The position numbers and the translations under genes are program-made. A DNA stretch of 8,457 nucleotides, from positions 1-8,457 of the forward strand of contig JAEYTY010000154.1 of the NCBI GenBank assembly GCA_023433775.1, in the 5' to 3' direction. Numbering within the stretch: position 1 is the stretch's first letter; each line of letters begins with the position of its first letter. The notes beneath the pieces are model-generated. The model saw nothing but the letters and a program-made list of their open reading frames with translations, was not told the origin of the DNA and ran no database searches. The stretch is from Pseudomonadota bacterium. GTDB taxonomy: Bacteria; Pseudomonadota; Alphaproteobacteria; Rhizobiales; Devosiaceae. This document shows positions 1-7,404 of the stretch, one piece after another.

Positions 1-1
1 G

Positions 2-139
2 GTGCCGCCTGAGCCAAAGTTCGCGCGCGGCTATGGCCATGTCTATGCCCGCCACGTGATGCAGGCCGATAGAGGCTGCGACTTCGATTTCCTCGAAACC
101 GGCTTCGGCGCTCCGGTGCCAGAGCCCGAAATTCTCTGA
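2..139 (+). CDS. C-terminal end of a probable IlvD/Edd-family sugar-acid dehydratase (5' partial)
   Basis: An open frame enters from the left edge and stops with TGA at 137-139, giving the last 45 residues of a protein. The visible stretch includes GYGHVYARHVMQADRGCDF followed by a short tail ending PEPEIL. From memory, sugar-acid (pentonate-type) dehydratases of the IlvD/Edd family end in a similar way: a Gly-Tyr/Trp segment, then H-V-x-Q-A-x-x-G-x-D-x-DFL, then a Gly/Pro-rich tail. These iron-sulfur enzymes dehydrate aldonic acids to 2-keto-3-deoxy acids. The frame stops only 14 bases before the aldehyde dehydrogenase start, so the two are probably co-transcribed, and a dehydratase fits the aldolase two genes on. 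No cluster ligand or active-site residue lies in this piece, so the family call rests on tail resemblance and context. That the frame is a real gene end is more certain than its family. Confidence 0.55.
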   Translation: MPPEPKFARGYGHVYARHVMQADRGCDFDFLETGFGAPVPEPEIL

Positions 140-143
140 CTGC

Positions 144-149
144 AGGTGA
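144..149 (+). promoter_or_regulatory. Ribosome binding site of the aldehyde dehydrogenase
   Basis: AGGTGA (continuing AGGTGAT) pairs with the 3' end of 16S rRNA. The AGG lies 7 bases before the ATG at 154 and 13 before a second in-frame ATG at 160. This favours 154 as the start. The site lies wholly in the 14-base gap after the upstream stop codon. Confidence 0.6.
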
Positions 150-153
150 TGAA

Positions 154-1590
154 ATGACCATGCAACCCAAGCTGCTGATTGGTGGCGAATTCCGGACCAA
201 GGGCGGCGATGCGCCTATTCCGGTGATCAATCCCTGCACCGAAGAAGTGCTATGGGAGCAGCCTGCCTGCGATGCTGCCGATGTGGCCGAAGCACTGGCT
301 CATGCACGAGCCGCGCAGGAAAGCTGGCCCAAGGTGCATGGCTGGGAACGGGGGCGCATTCTGCGCAATATCGCCAGTGAAATGCGCAGGCGCACCGATG
401 ATATTGCCCGCGCGCTGTCGCTGGAGATCGGCCGACCCTATTCGCAGTCGGCTGGTGAGGTTGGCGCGGCCATCGAACAGCTCGAATGGTATGCCGGTGA
501 GGCCGAGCGCCTATTCGGCGACACTATTGCCTCCCGGCAGGGCGGCAGGCTGATGATCGAGCATGAGCCGGTCGGCATTGTCGGCGCGTTCAGCGCGTGG
601 AATTTTCCGGTGAACCTGCCCGTGCGCAAGCTCGCGCCAGCGCTTGCCGCCGGTTGCGTGGTCATTATTCGCCCTTCAGAGCAGGTGCCGATGACGTCCA
701 CGCTGATCGCCGAGGCCTGCGTGGCCGGCGGGGTTCCTGCTGGCGTGGTTCAATTGCTGCTGGGCAAGGCCAGCACGGTGACCCAGCCGCTGATGGACGC
801 CAATGAAGTGCGCAAGATTTCGCTGACCGGTTCGACGCGCATAGGCCAGATGCTGATGGCCGAGGCGGCGAAAACCGTGAAGCGGTTTTCCATGGAGCTT
901 GGCGGGCACGCTCCCGTTGTTGTCTGCGCCGATGCCGATATTGAAGCTGCCGCGGTGCAATGCGCCGGCTTCAAGTTCCGCAATGCCGGCCAGGTCTGCA
1001 TTGCGCCGAGCCGTTTCTATGTCGAAAACAGCGCCATGGACCGGTTCCTCGCCAAGTTCAAATCCGAAGCCGAAGCGCTCAGGATTGGCGATAGTCAGGA
1101 CCCGGCCAGCACGATGGGCCCGCTGACCATGGCTTCCGGACGGGAAAAGGTGGAACAGCTGACCGCCGACGCCCTGTCGCGCGGCGCGCGCCTCGTGACC
1201 GGCGGCAAGCGGCCGGAGGGGCGCAATCGCGGCTATTTCTTCGAGCCGACCATCGTGGCCGATGTGCCCGACGATGCGCTGATCATGTCCGAAGAGCCAT
1301 TCGGCCCTATCGCGCCTGTTGCCGGGTTCAGCGATTTTGGCGATGTGCTGAAGCGCGCCAATTCCACCCCATTCGGCCTCGCCGCCTATGGCTTTACCGG
1401 CAGTCACGAAAAGGCCGAGGCCCTGTCGCGGGGACTTCACGCGGGCATGGTCGGCGTCAACACCTTTATGATCGCCCATGCCGAAGCCCCCTTCGGCGGT
1501 GTTGATCATTCCGGTTCTGGCCGCGAAGGCGGGCGCGAGGCGGTGCGTGACTATCAGAATACCAAGCTCACCCATGTGAAATGGTCCTGA
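154..1590 (+). CDS. NAD(P)-dependent aldehyde dehydrogenase
   Basis: This 478-residue protein is full length for the ALDH superfamily, which oxidises aldehydes to carboxylic acids in the cytoplasm. Visible motifs are the cofactor and oxyanion segment AWNFP (about 149-152, Asn150), the Rossmann turn LTGSTRIG (224-231), the general base Glu248 in MELGG, the catalytic Cys282 in GQVCIAP, and EPFGP (381-385), whose Glu binds nicotinamide ribose. The usual KPSE/KPAE lysine, which contacts the cofactor's adenosine ribose, is Arg173 here (IIRPSE); the codon is CGC, so this is not a misread frame. The protein resembles the broad succinate-semialdehyde, glycolaldehyde and lactaldehyde dehydrogenase group, and sequence alone does not set the substrate. 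Sitting between a probable sugar-acid dehydratase and an HpaI-type aldolase, it most likely oxidises the aldehyde released by the aldolase, such as glycolaldehyde, lactaldehyde or a semialdehyde. That role is inference. The start at 154 is supported by an AGGTGAT site 4 bases upstream. Confidence 0.93.
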   Translation: MTMQPKLLIGGEFRTKGGDAPIPVINPCTEEVLWEQPACDAADVAEALAHARAAQESWPKVHGWERGRILRNIASEMRRRTDDIARALSLEIGRPYSQSAGEVGAAIEQLEWYAGEAERLFGDTIASRQGGRLMIEHEPVGIVGAFSAWNFPVNLPVRKLAPALAAGCVVIIRPSEQVPMTSTLIAEACVAGGVPAGVVQLLLGKASTVTQPLMDANEVRKISLTGSTRIGQMLMAEAAKTVKRFSMELGGHAPVVVCADADIEAAAVQCAGFKFRNAGQVCIAPSRFYVENSAMDRFLAKFKSEAEALRIGDSQDPASTMGPLTMASGREKVEQLTADALSRGARLVTGGKRPEGRNRGYFFEPTIVADVPDDALIMSEEPFGPIAPVAGFSDFGDVLKRANSTPFGLAAYGFTGSHEKAEALSRGLHAGMVGVNTFMIAHAEAPFGGVDHSGSGREGGREAVRDYQNTKLTHVKWS

Positions 1591-1594
1591 TGCG

Positions 1595-2404
1595 ATGACC
1601 GAATATCTCAACCCCCTGCGCAAGATCTGGTCCGCGGGGCGCAGTGCGCTGAATGGCTGGATCGCCTCACCGGCCATCATCACGGCCGAGGCTATGGGCA
1701 TGGCGGGCTGGGATGCGCTGACGGTCGATCTGCAACATGGCACAGCTGACTATGCGTCGCTGCTTACCCTGTTGCCAGTTATTCAGCGCTCGGGCGCGGC
1801 GCCGCTGGTGCGCGTGCCCTGGATGGACGAGGGTGACATCATGCGCGTGCTCGATGCGGGGGCCATGGGTGTCATCGTCCCGATGATCGAAAGCCCGGAC
1901 GACGCGGCGCGCGTCGTTTCTGCCTGCCGCTATCCGCCCGAAGGGGGGCGCAGCTTCGGCCCTATTCGGGCACGTATGGCCTGGGGGAATGATTACCCCG
2001 AGCGGGCGAATAGCGAAGTCGTTGCGCTAGCCATGGTCGAAACCCGCAGGGGCGTCGAAGCGCTTGATGAAATTCTTGCGGTGCCCGGCCTGGACGGCAT
2101 TTATATCGGCCCAGCCGATCTGTCAGTGTCGCATGGATTTGCGCCCGGTTTTGACCGGCAGGAGCCGGAAATGCTCGATCTGATCTTTTCCATTCTCGAA
2201 AAATGCCAGAAGGCTGGCCTGCGCTGCTGCCTCCATTGCGGCACGCCGGACTATGCCGCCGGGATGGCGGAAAAGGGCTTTTCAATGGTGACTGTTGGTT
2301 CAGACGCTCGCTTTGTCGAGACCGGCGCTATCGCTGCGGTGAGAAGCTTTCGGGAGAAGGTTGGCCAGTCCAGCTCTGGCAAGTCTGCTCGTGGTTTATA
2401 TTAG
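1595..2404 (+). CDS. HpaI/HpcH-family class II 2-keto-3-deoxy acid aldolase
   Basis: The 269-residue protein matches the usual length (about 250-270) of the HpaI/HpcH aldolase family, which are TIM-barrel, divalent-metal, pyruvate-dependent enzymes. They reversibly split 4-hydroxy-2-oxo acids into pyruvate and an aldehyde. The catalytic histidine is in VDLQHG (His48), the pyruvate-binding arginine in LVRVPW (Arg73), and the metal ligands in MVET (Glu149) and IGPADLSVSHG (Asp175). Spacing and order agree with HpaI, where the equivalents are His45, Arg70, Glu149 and Asp175. The VDLQHG form recalls the macrophomate-synthase-like branch rather than the D-x-E-H form of E. coli HpaI, GarL or RhmA. 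The start lies 4 bases after the upstream stop with no good Shine-Dalgarno sequence, so translation is probably coupled to the dehydrogenase. A substrate such as 2-keto-3-deoxypentonate or -rhamnonate is plausible from the neighbours but unproven. The last 12 or so residues (SSSGKSARGLY) look like an unstructured tail. Confidence 0.9.
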   Translation: MTEYLNPLRKIWSAGRSALNGWIASPAIITAEAMGMAGWDALTVDLQHGTADYASLLTLLPVIQRSGAAPLVRVPWMDEGDIMRVLDAGAMGVIVPMIESPDDAARVVSACRYPPEGGRSFGPIRARMAWGNDYPERANSEVVALAMVETRRGVEALDEILAVPGLDGIYIGPADLSVSHGFAPGFDRQEPEMLDLIFSILEKCQKAGLRCCLHCGTPDYAAGMAEKGFSMVTVGSDARFVETGAIAAVRSFREKVGQSSSGKSARGLY

Positions 2405-2442
2405 AGGCCGGAGACGCGCGGTTTCCTGCTAAAACGGGTTCA
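2405..2442. other. Short gap between convergent genes, no clear terminator
   Basis: The aldolase and the ATPase gene end facing each other across 38 bases. I looked for a hairpin followed by a T run in either direction and found only a 5-base complementary pair (GGCCG at 2406-2410, CGGCC at 2454-2458), with a loop of over 40 bases that reaches into the ATPase gene. This is not a convincing intrinsic terminator. Termination may be Rho-dependent or read through. Confidence 0.5.
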
Positions 2443-4065
2443 TCAAACTGCATCGGCCATGTCAGAGCGGACATGAGACTGGCCATCTGCGATGTCGCGG
2501 GCGGCGTTGACTAGGCTTCTGGTATAAAGATTGACCGGGGATGTGAGGATGTCCCGTGTGGGCCCTTCTTCAACCAGTCTGGCATTGCGCATGACCATTG
2601 TCCGGTTGCAGAGCGCGCCGACGACTGCCAGATCGTGGCTGATGAAAATGAGGCTCAGGCGGCGGGTGCGGCGCAGTCGCGACAGGAGTTCGAGCACCTG
2701 CGCCTGTACCGTGACGTCGAGCGCCGAGACGATTTCGTCGCAGATCAGCAATTCCGGCGAAACCGCGAGCGCCCGGGCGATATTGATCCGCTGGCGCTGC
2801 CCGCCGGACAGTTCCACCGGATAGCGCTGCAGATATTGGCTGCCGAGATCAACCTCTTCGAGTAGCCGCACTGCCTCGTCGCGCCAGGTTTTGCGTGGCT
2901 TGCCGTAGATGGATAGCGGTTCGCTGAGGGCCTGAGCGACATTGAGGCGCGGGTTCAAGGCACCATAGGAATCCTGGAAGATGTATTGAATATTCTGCCG
3001 CGTGGCGGTCGTCATTTTCATGGGGTGCAGGTCGCTGCCCTGAAACCGGATGCTTCCGCTATCGGGGCGCACCAGTCCAACCAGCGCCTTGCCCAGGGTG
3101 CTCTTGCCGCTGCCGCTTTCGCCGACTACGGCCAGGGCATCGCCGCGACGCAGGGCGAAATCGACCGATTGCAGCGCATGGATGCGGGGGCTGAGAGGGC
3201 CTCGTCCGGCATAGCTGACGCTGAGGCCGCTGACCGCCAGAATGTCGTTGCGGTCTGTTTCGGCAGAGGGAGCGGCGGTCGCTGCCAGCTTTGGACGGCT
3301 TTGCAGCAACATCCGCGTGTAATCGTGGCTGGGCGCGCCGAGCACCGAGGCGGTCGGGCCCGCCTCAACGGCGTGGCCGCGCCTGAGCACCACCACGCGG
3401 TTCGAATAGCGCATGACGACGCCGAGGTCATGGGTGATGAGCAGCATGGCCATGCCACGGGCCCGCTGGAGCGACGCAAGCAGTTCCAGAATCTGCGCCT
3501 GAACGCTCATGTCGAGGGCTGTGGTGGGCTCGTCGGCAATCAGCAGGTCGGGATTGCCGGCCAGTGCAGAGGCTATGACGACGCGCTGTTGCTGGCCGCC
3601 GGAGAGCTCATGGGCATAGCGGCGGCGGACATTGGGAACGTCGCCAAGGCCGACTTCGGCCAGCAATGCCTCAATGCGTTGGTTGGTTTCGGCGCGGGTC
3701 AGGCCGCGCGGCAAAGCTTCACGAATATGATCGCCGGCATTCATCAGCGGATTGAGGGCCGCGCTCGGGTCCTGGAACACGACACCAATGCGCTTGCCGC
3801 GCAGGTTTCGTACGCCCCGGGGATCAAGGGCCAGCAGGTCGAGGCCGTGGAATTGTGCCGCGCCACGCAGGCGGACGCTGGTGCCCGGCGGCGCCAGGCC
3901 TACCAGCGACATGGCGGTGATCGACTTGCCCGAGCCAGACTCTCCGACAAGACCCAGGGTTTCGCCCTTGCCGATGGCAAAGGACAGGCCGTGAATGACG
4001 TCGACGGGGCCGTTTCGGGTGTCGAGGGTGACATGCAGGTCGGAGACGCGCAGCAGCGTTGTCAT
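2443..4065 (-). CDS. Fused two-domain ABC transporter ATP-binding protein (DppD-DppF type)
   Basis: This 540-residue protein holds two complete nucleotide-binding domains that hydrolyse ATP to drive import through the two adjacent permeases. Domain 1 has Walker A GESGSGKS (41-48), Q-loop Gln98, signature LSGGQ (154-158), Walker B LLIADE (174-179) and H-loop His212. A linker spans roughly 255-275. Domain 2 has Walker A GESGSGKS (315-322), Q-loop Gln364, signature LSGGQ (419-423), Walker B LLICDE (439-444) and His477. Both sites look catalytically intact. The usual DEP after Walker B is DEI in domain 2. The Q-loop context FQDP/S-x-x-ALNP is typical of the oligopeptide/nickel family. In E. coli the two halves are separate proteins (DppD, DppF); fused forms are common in proteobacteria. 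Its ATG overlaps the upstream permease stop by one base (TGATG), and GAGGA at 4073-4077 sits 7 bases before it. It is the last gene of the operon. Confidence 0.95.
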   Translation of the reverse strand: MTTLLRVSDLHVTLDTRNGPVDVIHGLSFAIGKGETLGLVGESGSGKSITAMSLVGLAPPGTSVRLRGAAQFHGLDLLALDPRGVRNLRGKRIGVVFQDPSAALNPLMNAGDHIREALPRGLTRAETNQRIEALLAEVGLGDVPNVRRRYAHELSGGQQQRVVIASALAGNPDLLIADEPTTALDMSVQAQILELLASLQRARGMAMLLITHDLGVVMRYSNRVVVLRRGHAVEAGPTASVLGAPSHDYTRMLLQSRPKLAATAAPSAETDRNDILAVSGLSVSYAGRGPLSPRIHALQSVDFALRRGDALAVVGESGSGKSTLGKALVGLVRPDSGSIRFQGSDLHPMKMTTATRQNIQYIFQDSYGALNPRLNVAQALSEPLSIYGKPRKTWRDEAVRLLEEVDLGSQYLQRYPVELSGGQRQRINIARALAVSPELLICDEIVSALDVTVQAQVLELLSRLRRTRRLSLIFISHDLAVVGALCNRTMVMRNARLVEEGPTRDILTSPVNLYTRSLVNAARDIADGQSHVRSDMADAV

Positions 4066-4994
4066 CAGATCGTCCTCAGTCGCGGATTGATGAGCTTGCG
4101 GATGATGTCCGCGACGAAATTGGCGAAGATCACGGTGACCCCGAGCCAGATGATGATGGCCTGCACCACCGCATAGTCGCGGCCGCGAATGGCCTGCAGC
4201 GTCAGGGTGCCGAGGCCGGGCAGGCCGAACACCACTTCCATGGTGATGGCGCCGGTGAAGATGCCGGCCAGCATCAGCCCGATAATGGCGATGGTGACGG
4301 TGAATGCATTGGGCAGGATATGGCGGAGAACGATGGCGGTGTGGCTGACGCCACGCGCTTTTGCCGCGCGGACAAACTCGGCCGTCTCGGCTTCGCGCAT
4401 ATCCTCATGCAGCGCCTTGGTGATCGAGCCGGCGGCATCCATGCCCAATATGATCGCCGGCACCATGAAATTGCCGATGGCGGGGATCCAGTCGAGCCAG
4501 ACGGCGAAGACAATCAGCGAAACAATGCCGATCGAAAAAGTCGGAATGGCGATGGACCAGATGGTGATGATGTCCACGAGCTGGACGAAGATCGAGCGTG
4601 GGAACAGTACCGAAAGCACCGAGATGGTGACGCCGACGATCACGCCAATCAGCAGCGCTGTGGCGCCGAGCAGCAGTGTCGAGGGCAATACCGCGCCCAG
4701 GAGGTCGGCGATAGGCCGGGCAAAGCGTGCCGACTGGCCCAGATCGCCCGACAGGATCATCGTGGACCATTCGCCGAACTGGGTCAGCCAGGGTTTGTTG
4801 AGGCCGAGCTCTTCACGCATGAGGGACTGCTGCGAATAGGTGAGCGCGCCTTCGATACCCCGCACATCAACCACGTCGCCGGGGATCATACGGATGAGGA
4901 AGAAGGTGAAGATGATGATCCCCAGGGCGACGGCGATGGCGCGCAGCAGGTCGACGCCGATGCTTGCCGCCAGCCTAAAATGTTGCGGGTTCAT
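4065..4994 (-). CDS. ABC importer permease, OppB/DppB type
   Basis: This 309-residue inner-membrane protein forms half of the importer's channel. An N-terminal helix (about 15-36) runs into RMIPGD (35-40), then a periplasmic region with GDLGQS (83-88), both typical of the DppB/OppB branch. Further hydrophobic segments lie near 102-126, 134-160, 172-190, 231-255 and 276-298. The cytoplasmic EAA loop, which docks onto the ATPase, is at about 206-230 (AAKARG...RHILPNA). The FGLPGLG motif near 256-262 is also characteristic. Length and architecture are normal. The start overlaps the upstream permease stop by four bases (ATGA), and AAGGA at 5002-5006 lies 7 bases before it, so the two permeases are translationally coupled. 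In transcription order it follows the C-type subunit, the reverse of the canonical dpp order. The substrate cannot be read from a permease. Confidence 0.93.
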   Translation of the reverse strand: MNPQHFRLAASIGVDLLRAIAVALGIIIFTFFLIRMIPGDVVDVRGIEGALTYSQQSLMREELGLNKPWLTQFGEWSTMILSGDLGQSARFARPIADLLGAVLPSTLLLGATALLIGVIVGVTISVLSVLFPRSIFVQLVDIITIWSIAIPTFSIGIVSLIVFAVWLDWIPAIGNFMVPAIILGMDAAGSITKALHEDMREAETAEFVRAAKARGVSHTAIVLRHILPNAFTVTIAIIGLMLAGIFTGAITMEVVFGLPGLGTLTLQAIRGRDYAVVQAIIIWLGVTVIFANFVADIIRKLINPRLRTI

Positions 4995-5848
4995 GTGCGG
5001 GTCCTTTTCTGTGCCGGGGTCAGGCGCTGGCGCTGGGCGTTGCCGATGATGGCAAGGGCGAAGGTGACGGCTGAAAGAGCAAGGATCGGCGCCAGCAGGG
5101 CGTGTGGCGCTTCCTCCATATAGGGGGTTGCCACAGCGATCATGCGGCCCCAGCTGGGCTGCTCAGACGAAGCGCCGAGGCCGAGGAAGCTGAGAACGGA
5201 TTCGGAGACGATGCAGCGGGGCAGGATGATGGCGAACTGGGTGATCAGCGCGCCGCCGATATTGGGCAGGACGTGCATGATGGCGATCCGCCCCGGACGC
5301 GCGCCCAGCACTTTGGCGGCCTGGGTATAGGATTGCGCCATCTGCTGCTGGTAGGTGGCCCGGGTGATGATGGCGAAGTTGGGCGCGAATGACACCCCGA
5401 GCGCCAGCACCACTGAGAAAGCGCCGGGCTCAAAGGCTACGATGAAGGCCAGGGCAAAGAGAATGCCGGGCAGGGCGCGCACGAGGTCGACAATGGCAAA
5501 CAGGCCATATTCGACCGGCTTGCCCAGAGGCATGGCGATCAGCGCTGTGGCGGCGCCGAGCACGAGGGCTAGCATGGCGGCGCTGGCGCCATAGACCAGG
5601 CTGAGGCCAGTTCCAACCATCAGGCGGGAGAAGACGTCGCGTCCGCCATCGTCAGTGCCCAGAAGATGCCCGTTGCCGGGCCCTTCGTTCATGGCGGCGC
5701 TGAACATTTGCGGGTCGTGGGTGGCGAGCCAGGGGCCCGCCACCGCTATGATCATGGTCACGACGAAGATGCCCCAGGCCAAGGCCAGTACCGGATCAAG
5801 TCGCGCCAACCGGGCGCTGGTTGTCTGTGTCAGGGTTTCTGTCGTCAT
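4991..5848 (-). CDS. ABC importer permease, OppC/DppC type
   Basis: This is the second channel subunit, 285 residues from the preferred start. The OppC/DppC hallmark LLGTDDGGRDVFSRLMVG lies at about 62-79. The EAA loop is at about 176-196 (AAKVLGARPGR...HVLPN), and SVLSFLGLG...PSWG follows at 217-234. The first transmembrane helix is near 21-42, with others near 80-105, 113-139, 142-160, 197-218 and 250-270. A longer reading from an ATG at 5890 (299 residues) would overlap the binding-protein gene by 19 bases and has no ribosome binding site I can see. The ATG at 5848 has GGAG with a 7-base spacer, matching the other genes of this operon, so I chose it. The gene follows the binding-protein stop by 23 bases and shares ATGA with the next permease. 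Confidence 0.92.
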   Translation of the reverse strand: MTTETLTQTTSARLARLDPVLALAWGIFVVTMIIAVAGPWLATHDPQMFSAAMNEGPGNGHLLGTDDGGRDVFSRLMVGTGLSLVYGASAAMLALVLGAATALIAMPLGKPVEYGLFAIVDLVRALPGILFALAFIVAFEPGAFSVVLALGVSFAPNFAIITRATYQQQMAQSYTQAAKVLGARPGRIAIMHVLPNIGGALITQFAIILPRCIVSESVLSFLGLGASSEQPSWGRMIAVATPYMEEAPHALLAPILALSAVTFALAIIGNAQRQRLTPAQKRTRT

Positions 5849-5855
5849 GGCCATT

Positions 5856-5859
5856 CTCC
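5856..5859 (-). promoter_or_regulatory. Ribosome binding site deciding the OppC-type permease start
   Basis: GGAG on the minus strand lies 7 bases before the ATG at 5848. It is too close to the ATG at 5854 and downstream of the ATG at 5890, so it supports 5848 as the translation start. Confidence 0.6.
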
Positions 5860-5871
5860 AGGCTTGGTTGG

Positions 5872-7386
5872 TTATTCCTGGTCCATCCACGCAAAGGCCA
5901 CGCCGCCATCGACGCGGTGCGCCGAGGTGTTGAAGCCGATGGTCATGTCATGGAGCTTGGGGCTGATGGCGTAGGCCGACGGCTTCTGGCTAAGGCCGAA
6001 GGTGTAGTAATTGTCCATCACGCGCTGCCAGGCCTCGAGGTAGAGGGCGCGGCTCTCATCGAGATCTGCGGTGGAGATTGCCTGATTGATCAGGGCATCC
6101 AGTTCGGGGTCCTGGATACCGCCCCAGAGACCCGGATTGGGACCATCGCTCATCAGACGCACATAGCGCAGGAAGATGTCGTTGCGGGCGCCCGAGCCGC
6201 CGGGGAAGATGTCCCAGTCATATTCGGACAGGGCGCGCTGGTAGCCGAGGTCGTCATATTCGCGCACATCGACACCAAAGCCGAGATTGCGCAGGACCTG
6301 TGACATCAGCGGGCCGCTGCGGCTGCCCACGGTCGAGACCATGTAGAGCGTGTAGTCAGCCGGGTTGATACCTTCATCAGCCAGCATCTGCTTGGCCTTT
6401 TCGATGTCGGCGACATTGTGCTTGTCATTGGCGGCCAGCTCTTCGTCATAGAAGAAGTTGCCTTCGCCTACCGGCTGGTTGCCAGGCGTGCCATAGCTGC
6501 CGTTCATGATCGTATTGAACTCGGCGCGGTCGACGGCCCACATGACGGCCTCGCGCACCTTCACATTGTCGAAGGGCGGGCGGGGATTGCGGTTGTTGAA
6601 GGAGATGAAGTCCCAGCTTGTGCCGCCCTGGAAGGCGATCTCGAAACCTTCCTTCTCAATGGTCTCGACCTTGGACAGCGGGATGCTGGCGATCTGGTAG
6701 TCGCCGGCACGCAGGGCGATTGTTGCATCGGCAACTTCGCGCACGTCGAACTCGATGGCGTCGAGATAGGGCTTGCCCTCCATCCAGTAGTCTTCAAACT
6801 TGCTGCCATTCAGCGTCAGCTGCGGGGTCCAGCTGTCGAAGGTGAAGGGGCCGGTGCCGATGGGCTGGGTGATATTGCTGTCCCAGCCGGGCGATTCCGG
6901 CGCCAGGATCCAGGCTTCGGCGATCAGGTTGAGCAAGGGGCCGAAGGGCGCCTTGAGATTTATCACGAAGGTGTCCGCGTCAGGTGTCTCGAAAGACTCG
7001 ACCTGTTCCATGGCGGTCGTCAGCCAGCCGGCTTCGACCGTGTCACGGATGCGCTCGAAATTCTTGCGCACGTCGTCGGAGGTCATGGCGCGGCCATTAT
7101 GGAATTTGACGCCATCGCGCAGATTGAACGTATAGGTCAGCGCATCTTCGGACACCGTCCAGCTTTCAGCCAGCAGACCCTTGGGGCTGCCATCAAACGA
7201 GATCGAGGTCAGCGTTTCGGCGAAAGGATGCGGGAGAGAAATCGTGCCGGTGTGGCGGTGGAAATCGGTGGTGTCGAGCGTGCCCCATTTGAGGTGCAGC
7301 GTGCCGCCATATTCCTGCGACATGGCCGGCAGGCTTGCCTGGCTGAGCAGCAGGGCCGTCAGGATGGAAAGCGAAAGTCGTTTCAT
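5872..7386 (-). CDS. Periplasmic solute-binding protein, extracellular family 5 (peptide/opine-type ABC importer)
   Basis: This 504-residue protein is the usual size for SBP family 5 (DppA/OppA/NikA class), which captures ligand in the periplasm and delivers it to the permeases. The N-terminus is a standard Sec signal peptide: MKR, a hydrophobic core through about residue 20, and a likely cleavage after AMS (residue 23). There is no lipobox cysteine, so it should be soluble. Family signatures are LRDGVKFHNGRAMTSDDV (89-106), PIGTGPF (175-181) and FDNVKVREAVMWAVDR (272-287). The mature N-terminus is histidine-rich (HLKW, DFHRHTG near 31-47), but I assign no metal role. Family 5 proteins bind peptides, nickel, opines, oligosaccharides, glutathione and other ligands, so the substrate stays open. 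GGAG at 7396-7399 precedes the ATG by 9 bases. It follows the phosphodiesterase gene by 18 bases and probably shares its transcript, with the promoter beyond the window. Confidence 0.94.
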   Translation of the reverse strand: MKRLSLSILTALLLSQASLPAMSQEYGGTLHLKWGTLDTTDFHRHTGTISLPHPFAETLTSISFDGSPKGLLAESWTVSEDALTYTFNLRDGVKFHNGRAMTSDDVRKNFERIRDTVEAGWLTTAMEQVESFETPDADTFVINLKAPFGPLLNLIAEAWILAPESPGWDSNITQPIGTGPFTFDSWTPQLTLNGSKFEDYWMEGKPYLDAIEFDVREVADATIALRAGDYQIASIPLSKVETIEKEGFEIAFQGGTSWDFISFNNRNPRPPFDNVKVREAVMWAVDRAEFNTIMNGSYGTPGNQPVGEGNFFYDEELAANDKHNVADIEKAKQMLADEGINPADYTLYMVSTVGSRSGPLMSQVLRNLGFGVDVREYDDLGYQRALSEYDWDIFPGGSGARNDIFLRYVRLMSDGPNPGLWGGIQDPELDALINQAISTADLDESRALYLEAWQRVMDNYYTFGLSQKPSAYAISPKLHDMTIGFNTSAHRVDGGVAFAWMDQE

Positions 7387-7404
7387 CGGGATTGTCTCCG
7401 AGGT

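Noticed and set aside
676..1743. 355-residue minus-strand open frame
   Set aside because: It is antisense to the aldehyde dehydrogenase and the start of the aldolase, both firmly identified. No motif was seen.
2406..2458. Inverted pair GGCCG / CGGCC as a possible terminator
   Set aside because: The stem is only 5 base pairs with a loop of more than 40 bases, there is no T run, and the right arm is inside the ATPase coding region.
3923..3946. Sequence similarity between this stretch and the one near 3099-3123 as a possible DNA repeat
   Set aside because: Both encode the Walker A GESGSGKS motif of the two fused ATPase domains; the similarity is explained by protein homology.
2986..4176. 396-residue plus-strand open frame
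   Set aside because: It is antisense to the ATPase gene and runs into the permease gene; the translated sequence is low-complexity (Ala, Gly, Gln, His rich) with no domain.
4059..5123. 354-residue plus-strand open frame, very rich in Asp, Gly and His
   Set aside because: It is the antisense reading of the OppB-type permease, where hydrophobic codons read backward give polar residues. It has no family signature.
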